In this document: piece by piece, positions 13,057-18,279 of the stretch
Layout: each line of letters opens with the position of its first letter
How positions within the stretch are numbered: position 1 is the first letter of the stretch
Source of the DNA: JBOHPP01 sp050731755
Lineage (GTDB): Bacteria > Methylomirabilota > Methylomirabilia > Rokubacteriales > CSP1-6
Assembly: GCA_050731755.1 (NCBI GenBank)
Contig: JBOHPP010000036.1
Span: 1-18,279 of the forward strand
Direction of reading: 5' to 3'
Length of the DNA: 18,279 nucleotides
Program-made: the position numbers and the translations under genes
Notes under the pieces: generated by a model
Database searches by the model: none
What the model was told of the DNA's origin: nothing
Seen by the model: only the letters and a program-made list of their open reading frames with translations

Positions 13057-14295
13057 GTGATCGCGATCTCCGGCCCTCGCCTGCAGAGCCGCCTCGTCGC
13101 GCTGGCCCGGTTCGGGGCGCTTCCCGGCGGAGGCGTGACCCGGCCGGCCTGGAGCTCGCCCCATGAGCAGGCGCGGGCGTGGCTGCTCAGCGAGATGCGG
13201 GCGGCGGGTTTGGAGGCTTGGGTCGATCCTGCCGGCAACATCTTCGGCGCGCTGGGAACGCGGAGCTTCGATCCGGCGCGCCCCGCGGTCCTGACCGGCT
13301 CCCACATCGATACCGTCCCCGAGGGCGGCATCCTCGACGGCGCGCTGGGCGTCCTGGCCGGTCTCGAGTGCCTGCAGACGATCCGTGAAGCAGGCCTGTC
13401 GTTGCGCCGCCCCCTGGCCGTCGCGGCCTGGAGCGATGAGGAAGGCCGTTACGGAAGCCTGTTCGGCTCGCGGGCGTTCTGCGGCGCCCTCGACGCCGCG
13501 CGCATCCCCGAGATGGCGGCGGTGGACGGCGAGCGCCTGGTGGATGCCATGAAGCGCGCCGGCTTCGACGCGCGCCGGGCGCCGGAGGCGAAGGCGCCGG
13601 TCGGATCGGTGGCCGCCTACGTCGAGCTGCACATCGAGCAGGGCCCGCGTCTGGACGAAGCGGGGGTGCCCATCGGCGTCGTGGACGCCATCGTCGGCGT
13701 GCGCCGCTCCCGCGTCGTCTTCCTCGGGCAGGCCGACCACGCCGGGACCACGCCGATGGAGCGCCGGCGCGACGCCTTCCTGGCCGCCGCCGACTTCGCG
13801 CTGCGGGTCCGCGAGCACGTCGTCACCCGGGGCAGTGGGCGCAGCGTCACCAACTTCGGCGTCGTGCACGTCCACCCCGGCGCCTCGAATATCGTCCCCG
13901 GGCGGGCCGAGCTGGTGCACGAGATGCGCGATCCCGACGGGGAGGTGCTCGAGCGGTTGGCGCAGGAGTGCGCCGCGCTGGCCGAGCGCGTGGCCCGCGA
14001 GCGGGACATCGCCGTCGAGGTGCGGCCCATGTCAGCGACGAAGCCCGCCCCCTGCTCGCCGCGCGTCCAGGAGGCCATCGAGCAGGTGTGCGGCAAGCTC
14101 GAGCTCGGATGGCGGCGGCTCTATTCGGCCGCCGGTCACGACGCCCAGAATCTGGCCCTGGTCACCGAGGCCGGCATGATCTTCATCCCGTCGCGCGGCG
14201 GCCGGAGCCACCGTGTCGACGAGACCAGCGACCCGGAAGCCATCGCGCGCGGCGCTGACGTCCTGCTCAACACGCTCCTGGCGTTGGCCAGCTGA
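13057..14295 (+). CDS. M20-family amidase (N-carbamoyl-L-amino acid hydrolase / allantoate amidohydrolase type)
   Basis: A two-metal cytoplasmic hydrolase, 412 residues, expected to remove a carbamoyl or ureido group from an N-substituted amino acid. Metal-ligand motifs are in place: GSHIDTVPEGG (H83, D85), DGALG (D94), SDEEGRYGS (E128/E129) and ELHIEQGP (H192). SRGGRSHR near the C-terminus supplies the last His. The dimerisation-type insert includes GQADHAGTTPM. The start is GTG 13057, without a Shine-Dalgarno. It is transcribed away from the dehydrogenase pair, across a 91-base divergent intergenic region. I cannot choose between hydantoin utilisation (HyuC/AmaB) and allantoate use (AllC), so no symbol is given. 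Confidence 0.9.
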   Translation: MIAISGPRLQSRLVALARFGALPGGGVTRPAWSSPHEQARAWLLSEMRAAGLEAWVDPAGNIFGALGTRSFDPARPAVLTGSHIDTVPEGGILDGALGVLAGLECLQTIREAGLSLRRPLAVAAWSDEEGRYGSLFGSRAFCGALDAARIPEMAAVDGERLVDAMKRAGFDARRAPEAKAPVGSVAAYVELHIEQGPRLDEAGVPIGVVDAIVGVRRSRVVFLGQADHAGTTPMERRRDAFLAAADFALRVREHVVTRGSGRSVTNFGVVHVHPGASNIVPGRAELVHEMRDPDGEVLERLAQECAALAERVARERDIAVEVRPMSATKPAPCSPRVQEAIEQVCGKLELGWRRLYSAAGHDAQNLALVTEAGMIFIPSRGGRSHRVDETSDPEAIARGADVLLNTLLALAS

Positions 14296-14325
14296 AGCAG
14301 CCCGCTGTCGGAAGTGACTGTCCTT

Positions 14326-14396
14326 TCGAGCGCGGGCTTCGCCCGCGCAACTCGGCCTGGGGGAGGCTCGGAGGGGGCCGTCGAGGCCCCCTTCGA
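14326..14396. repeat. Double hairpin (terminator or REP-like element)
   Basis: The first stem is GCGCGGGC-TTC-GCCCGCGC (14330-14348), extendable outward. The second has arms at 14368-14379 and 14385-14396: 12 pairs including one G-U, with a 5-base loop. Both lie between the amidohydrolase and the oxidase operon, so they may end the first transcript. No T-run follows on either strand, so a REP-type interspersed repeat is also possible. Confidence 0.65.
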
Positions 14397-14438
14397 CGAA
14401 TAACCCGGCCGTGGCGCCGGTTGCGGCCCCCCGGGCGT

Positions 14439-15464
14439 GTGAGTATCGTCGGGCCCGTGGAGCCTGCCCGCCGCGCGCTCCGGCACGTACGCCCCGACCT
14501 GCTGGTGGTGGCCGTGCTCGCCGCCGGTTGCGCGTGGGAGGGGCCGCGCTCCTCCCTCAGCCCGCGCTCGGACCTGGCCCGCCTCATCTTCGAGGTCTAC
14601 GGCATCGTCACCTGGGCCACCCTCCTGATCGCGCTGGTGGTCTCCGTCGTCCTCGCCTGGGTGCTCCTGCGCTTCCGGGCGCGGACCGGGGCGCCGATCC
14701 CGCGTCAGACGCGAGGCCACACGCTCCTGGAGATCAGTTGGACCATCGCTCCCGCTCTGGCGCTGCTGGTGATCGCCATCCCGACCATTCAGGTCATCTT
14801 TCGCACCCAGGGGGCGCCGCCGCCGGGGGCCCTCGAGGTGGTAGTGCGGGGATGGCAATGGTGGTGGGAGTTCCGCTACCCCTCGCTCGACGTGGTCACC
14901 GCCAACGAGTTGCACCTGCCGGTAGGGCGGCCGGTGATGCTGCGGCTCGAAGGGCCCGACGTCATCCACTCCTTCTGGGTGCCGCAGCTCGGGGGCAAGC
15001 GCGACGTCGTCCCCGGCCGCGTCAACTTCATTGCGTTGACACCGGACGCGGCCGGCGAGTACCTGGGGCAGTGCGCCGAGTTCTGCGGCGCCTCGCACGC
15101 GCTGATGGGCATACGGGTGATCGTGGAGCCCCCGGAGGCGTTCGCCCGCTGGGTGGCGGCCCAGCAGACGGCGCCGCCCCAGCCGACGGGCGCGGCCGCC
15201 GACGGCAAGGCCGTGTACACGCGCAGCGCGTGCGTGGGCTGCCACACGATCCGCGGCGTGTCGGCGGGCACGCTGGGACCCGACCTCACGCACTTCGGCA
15301 GCCGCAAGACGCTGGCCGCCGGCCTGCGGCCCAATACCCCCGAGACTCTGGCCGCGTGGCTCCGCGATCCGCCGGCCCTCAAGCCCGGGGTCAAGATGCC
15401 GAACCTGGGGCTGAGCGATGCGGACGCCCGTGCGCTGACCGCGTACTTGCTCAGCCTGAAATGA
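14439..15464 (+). CDS. ctaC: caa3-type cytochrome c oxidase subunit II with fused cytochrome c
   Basis: Takes electrons from the donor chain and passes them to subunit I. A short basic N-terminus is followed by LLVVAVLAAGCAWEG, a lipoprotein-like signal. Two membrane helices come next (VYGIVTWATLLIALVVSVVL, SWTIAPALALLVIAIPTIQ). The periplasmic CuA domain has the aromatic patch GWQWWWEF, the first copper His in DVIHSFWVPQ, and the CuA motif CAEFCGASHALM. The C-terminal cytochrome c domain has heme motif CVGCH and axial Met in KMPN. This fusion defines caa3 oxidases. The start is unresolved: TTG 14421, GTG 14439 and GTG 14457 are all in frame, none with a good ribosome site. The fused subunit I/III gene follows after 28 bases. 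Confidence 0.92.
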   Translation: MSIVGPVEPARRALRHVRPDLLVVAVLAAGCAWEGPRSSLSPRSDLARLIFEVYGIVTWATLLIALVVSVVLAWVLLRFRARTGAPIPRQTRGHTLLEISWTIAPALALLVIAIPTIQVIFRTQGAPPPGALEVVVRGWQWWWEFRYPSLDVVTANELHLPVGRPVMLRLEGPDVIHSFWVPQLGGKRDVVPGRVNFIALTPDAAGEYLGQCAEFCGASHALMGIRVIVEPPEAFARWVAAQQTAPPQPTGAAADGKAVYTRSACVGCHTIRGVSAGTLGPDLTHFGSRKTLAAGLRPNTPETLAAWLRDPPALKPGVKMPNLGLSDADARALTAYLLSLK

Positions 15465-15492
15465 CCTCGAGCAAGATGATCGTCAATTCGAG

Positions 15493-17916
15493 ATGATCAA
15501 TCGGGGAGAAGAGCGTAGCGCCCCCGCGCCTGGACCAGCCCACCCACGGCCCAAGCCGGGCTGGCGGCACTCGCTACAAAGTTGGGTGACTACCGTCGAC
15601 CACAAGCGCATCGGCATCCTCTACGGCGTCAGCGCCTTCGTCTTCTTTCTCATCGGTGGCGTGGAGGCGCTCCTCATCCGCCTGCAGCTGGCCCGGCCCG
15701 ACAACACGGTGGTCAGCGCCGAGACCTTCAACGCGCTCTTCACGATGCACGGCACCACCATGGTGTTCCTGGCCATCATGCCGTTCAGCGCCGCCTTCTT
15801 CAATTATCTGGTCCCGCTCATGATCGGAGCCCGCGACGTCGCCTTCCCCCGTCTGAACGCGCTCTCGTACTGGATCTTCCTGGCCGGCGGCCTGCTGCTG
15901 CATGCCAGCTTCCTGGCCGGAACGCCGCCGGACGCCGGCTGGTTCGGCTACGCCAACCTCACCTCCCGGCAGTTCTCGCCCACCGCCAGCATCGACTTCT
16001 GGATCCTGAGCCTGCAGGTGCTCGGCGTCTCCTCGATGATCTCGGCGGTGAACTTCATCGTGACCATCCTCAATCTGAGAGCGCCGGGCATGACGCTCAT
16101 GCGCATGCCGCTCTTCGTGTGGATGACGCTGGTGGTCCAGTTCCTGGTCATCCTGGCCTTTCCCCCGGTGACGGTGGGGTTGATCTTCTTGATGTTCGAC
16201 CGGTTCTTCGGTGCTCACTTCTATGACGTGGCGGCGGGGGGCGACCTCCACCTCTGGCAGCACCTCTTCTGGATCTTCGGGCACCCCGAGGTCTACATCC
16301 TGATCCTGCCCGCCATGGGCATCGTCTCCGAGGTGCTCCCCACCTTCGCGGGCAAGCCGCTGTTCGGGGCGCCGGTGGTGATCTACTCGGGGATCCTCAT
16401 CGGCTTCTTCGGCTTCGGGGTGTGGAGCCACCACATGTTCGCGGCCGGCATGGGGCCGGTGGCCGACGCGGCGTTCTCGATGGCCACGATGATCATCGCC
16501 ATTCCCACCGGCGTGAAGATCTTCAACTGGCTGGCCACGCTGTGGGGCGGCGCCATCCGGGCGACCACGGCGCTGCACTTCGCGGTCGGCATGATCGGGC
16601 TGTTCACTATCGGCGGCCTGTCCGGCATCATGCACGCCTCACCGCCCATCGACCTCCAGCAGACCGACACCTACTTCGTCGTCGCCCACCTGCACTACGT
16701 CCTCATCGGGGGCAGCCTCTTCGGCCTGTTCGCCGGCGCCTACTACTGGTGGCCCAAGATCACCGGGCGACTGCTCGACGAGCGGCTCGGGCGCTGGCAG
16801 TTCTGGGTGCTTTTCGCGGGGTTCAACATGGCGTTCTTTCCCCAGCATTATCTGGGCGCCATGGGGATGCCCCGCCGGATTTTCACCTACCCGGCGGAGA
16901 CCGGCTGGGGCTTCTGGAACCTGGTGTCCTCGATCGGCGCCTTCGGCATCGCGTTCGGCGTTCTGCTGTTCCTGATCAACGCGGTGAGAAGCCTTGGGCG
17001 GGGCGCGCCCGCCTCCGCCGATCCCTGGGACGGACGGACTCTGGAGTGGCGGACGTCGTCACCACCGCCGGTGCACAACTTCGACGCCATCCCGCCCGTC
17101 TACGGGCGCGACACGTTCTGGCGCGAGAAGTACGGCCCCCGCCGCGAACCCCGGGCGCCGGCGCCGCCCGACCCCCACGGGGTCCATGTGCCGCCGCCCT
17201 CGGTCTGGCCAGTGGTGACGGCGCTGGGGGTGGGCGGGGCCGCGGCCGGGGCCCTGATCCACGTGGCCGTGGTGGTGGGCGGCGGTCTGCTCACGGTCTA
17301 TGGAGTCTTCCGGTTCGCGCTCGAGCACCACGAGCACCACGCCCATGAGCATCAAACAGGAACGCTCGGTGTCGACCACCGGAAGGCCGCCATGTGGACC
17401 TTCATCGGCTCCGAGTGCCTCCTCTTCGGCACGCTGATCGCCACCTACATGGCCTACCGCGGGCGCAGTGTGGTGGGGCCCTATCCCCACGACGTCCTCG
17501 ACGTCCCGGTCACGACGATCAGCACGTTCGATCTGCTGATGTCGAGCCTCCTCATGGTGCTGGCCCTGGCCGCCGTTCAGCGCGGCGACCGCGTCCAGAC
17601 CCGACTATGGCTGGCCGGGACCGCCTTCTTTGGGCTTATCTTCCTGGGCTTCCAGGCCTACGAGTTCACCAGCTTCGTGCACGAGGGGCTCACCCTGCAG
17701 CAGAACCTCTTCGGCTCGACCTTCTTCGTGCTCACCGGGTTCCACGGGGCCCATGTCACCCTGGGGGTGCTGTGGCTGCTGGCGCTGTTGGTTCTCGACC
17801 TCCGCGGCCGGCTCCACGCCAGGGACGCCATCAAGGTGGAGATCGCCGGGCTCTACTGGCACTTCGTGGACATCGTCTGGATCGTGATCTTCACCCTCGT
17901 CTATCTCATCCCATGA
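15493..17916 (+). CDS. ctaD-ctaE: Cytochrome c oxidase subunit I fused to subunit III
   Basis: The 807-residue membrane protein holds the O2-reducing centre and proton channels. Subunit I part (about 30-510): heme a ligands H86 and H401, heme a3 ligand H399, CuB ligands H264 and H313/H314, and the cross-linked Y268 in GHPEVY. D-channel residues are N104, D115 and N122, with E266; K-channel residues are T339 and K342. These define an A1-type heme-copper oxidase. A linker (510-630) carries two short hydrophobic stretches and the His-rich EHHEHHAHEH (611-620). Subunit III follows: MWTFIGSECLLFGTLI with E641, then FFVLTGFHGAHVTLGVLWL and YWHFVDIVWIVIF. Thermus caaA is a known I/III fusion. The ATG has no strong ribosome site. 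The stop overlaps the next start as ATGA. Confidence 0.94.
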   Translation: MINRGEERSAPAPGPAHPRPKPGWRHSLQSWVTTVDHKRIGILYGVSAFVFFLIGGVEALLIRLQLARPDNTVVSAETFNALFTMHGTTMVFLAIMPFSAAFFNYLVPLMIGARDVAFPRLNALSYWIFLAGGLLLHASFLAGTPPDAGWFGYANLTSRQFSPTASIDFWILSLQVLGVSSMISAVNFIVTILNLRAPGMTLMRMPLFVWMTLVVQFLVILAFPPVTVGLIFLMFDRFFGAHFYDVAAGGDLHLWQHLFWIFGHPEVYILILPAMGIVSEVLPTFAGKPLFGAPVVIYSGILIGFFGFGVWSHHMFAAGMGPVADAAFSMATMIIAIPTGVKIFNWLATLWGGAIRATTALHFAVGMIGLFTIGGLSGIMHASPPIDLQQTDTYFVVAHLHYVLIGGSLFGLFAGAYYWWPKITGRLLDERLGRWQFWVLFAGFNMAFFPQHYLGAMGMPRRIFTYPAETGWGFWNLVSSIGAFGIAFGVLLFLINAVRSLGRGAPASADPWDGRTLEWRTSSPPPVHNFDAIPPVYGRDTFWREKYGPRREPRAPAPPDPHGVHVPPPSVWPVVTALGVGGAAAGALIHVAVVVGGGLLTVYGVFRFALEHHEHHAHEHQTGTLGVDHRKAAMWTFIGSECLLFGTLIATYMAYRGRSVVGPYPHDVLDVPVTTISTFDLLMSSLLMVLALAAVQRGDRVQTRLWLAGTAFFGLIFLGFQAYEFTSFVHEGLTLQQNLFGSTFFVLTGFHGAHVTLGVLWLLALLVLDLRGRLHARDAIKVEIAGLYWHFVDIVWIVIFTLVYLIP

Positions 17917-18209
17917 GCGAGCCGGGACAGGGGACGGTCGGGACCTACGTCATGGTGGCGATCGTGCTGACCCTGATCACTGCGCTGGAGGTCGGCGTCA
18001 TCTACATCCGGCAGCTGGCGCCCATCATCGTCCCGCTGCTGCTGGTGATGGCCGCGGCCAAGTTCGCCCTGGTGGCCCTCTTCTTCATGCACCTCAGGTA
18101 CGACGGACGCGTGCTCGGCAGTCTCTTCGTTGGCCCTTTGGTGGTCGCGGTCGGCCTGGCGGTGGCCCTGATGACGCTCACCGGCGCCTTCTTGGTGTTC
18201 GACCGATGA
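17913..18209 (+). CDS. ctaF: caa3-type oxidase subunit IV
   Basis: A 98-residue inner-membrane protein with three hydrophobic helices: VMVAIVLTLITALEVGVIYI, IIVPLLLVMAAAKFALVALF, and VGPLVVAVGLAVALMTLTG. The motif KFALVALFFMHLRYDGR is the hallmark of prokaryotic COX4 (CtaF/CyoD-like) subunits, which stabilise the oxidase complex. The ATG overlaps the end of the I/III fusion (ATGA), so translation is coupled. It is the third subunit of the operon, and its own stop overlaps the next gene in the same way. Confidence 0.9.
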   Translation: MSEPGQGTVGTYVMVAIVLTLITALEVGVIYIRQLAPIIVPLLLVMAAAKFALVALFFMHLRYDGRVLGSLFVGPLVVAVGLAVALMTLTGAFLVFDR

Positions 18210-18279
18210 TCCATCCGGAGTCGATCGTCGGCGCCGCCGCGCTTCTCGGGGCCTGGGCCGGCGCCTGGTGGGCCTCTTC
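18206..18279 (+). CDS. Partial membrane protein, probably an oxidase-associated protein
   Basis: Only the first 24 codons are in the window. The ATG overlaps the ctaF stop (ATGA), a strong sign of a real gene in the same operon. The start MIHPESIVGAAALLGAWAGA leads into WW, the beginning of a hydrophobic helix. In caa3 operons this place is often taken by an assembly factor such as CtaG or another small membrane protein, but too little is visible to say which. Confidence 0.65.
   Translation, partial: MIHPESIVGAAALLGAWAGAWWAS

Noticed and set aside
12966..13331. N-terminal extension of the catalytic dehydrogenase
   Set aside because: It would run across the promoter and into the divergent gene; the GTG at 12965 has an excellent ribosome site and matches the family start.
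14136..15293. 385-codon minus-strand frame opposite the amidohydrolase end and ctaC
   Set aside because: It spans two real plus-strand genes and the double hairpin, and its translation has no domain.
1..18279. CRISPR array, tRNA or rRNA genes
   Set aside because: No regularly spaced repeats, cloverleaf-like segments or rRNA-like stretches were seen by eye on either strand.

Overview
This is a high-GC window with compact operons, SD-led genes and frequent 4-8 nt gene overlaps. A branched-chain-type ABC importer, two acyl-CoA dehydrogenases, an extradiol dioxygenase, a hydantoinase-type amidohydrolase and a caa3-type terminal oxidase point to an aerobic, organic-acid-using soil or subsurface Gram-negative bacterium. 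Candidatus Rokubacteria/Methylomirabilota or a similar uncultured lineage would fit. That placement is inference from gene content and style; no rRNA or marker gene is present.

Left block (about 309-4958, minus strand): a complete Liv/HAAT ABC transporter, transcribed in the order binding protein, livH, livM, livG, livF. An extended -10 promoter lies at the end of the gene upstream, and an 11-bp hairpin sits between the binding protein gene and livH. Just upstream on the same strand are an extradiol (LigB-type) dioxygenase and, overlapping its start, a nucleotidyltransferase/HEPN pair. The pair has lower GC than its surroundings and looks like an acquired toxin-antitoxin-like module. Its HEPN reading frame appears to carry a one-base insertion near the start.

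Middle block (about 7018-10530, minus strand): a hotdog thioesterase, a 25-codon tail of a lost acyl-CoA ligase, a NUDIX hydrolase, then a scarred region. That region holds the last ~27 codons of a second acyl-CoA dehydrogenase, cut off by an IS91-family rolling-circle element whose transposase is intact.

Right-middle block (10625-14396): two adjacent acyl-CoA dehydrogenase genes, one with the usual catalytic Glu and one without. They probably form a mixed alpha/beta enzyme, driven from a clear sigma70-like promoter. A divergent M20 amidohydrolase follows and ends at a strong double hairpin.

Right block (about 14439 to the end, plus strand): a caa3 cytochrome oxidase operon. It encodes subunit II with a C-terminal cytochrome c domain, a fused subunit I+III protein with a His-rich linker, subunit IV, and the start of another membrane protein. 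The last three are linked by ATGA overlaps.

As a whole the window reads as uptake of small organic or aromatic acids, activation and beta-oxidation-like breakdown, and aerobic respiration, with two scars of mobile or defence-type DNA.
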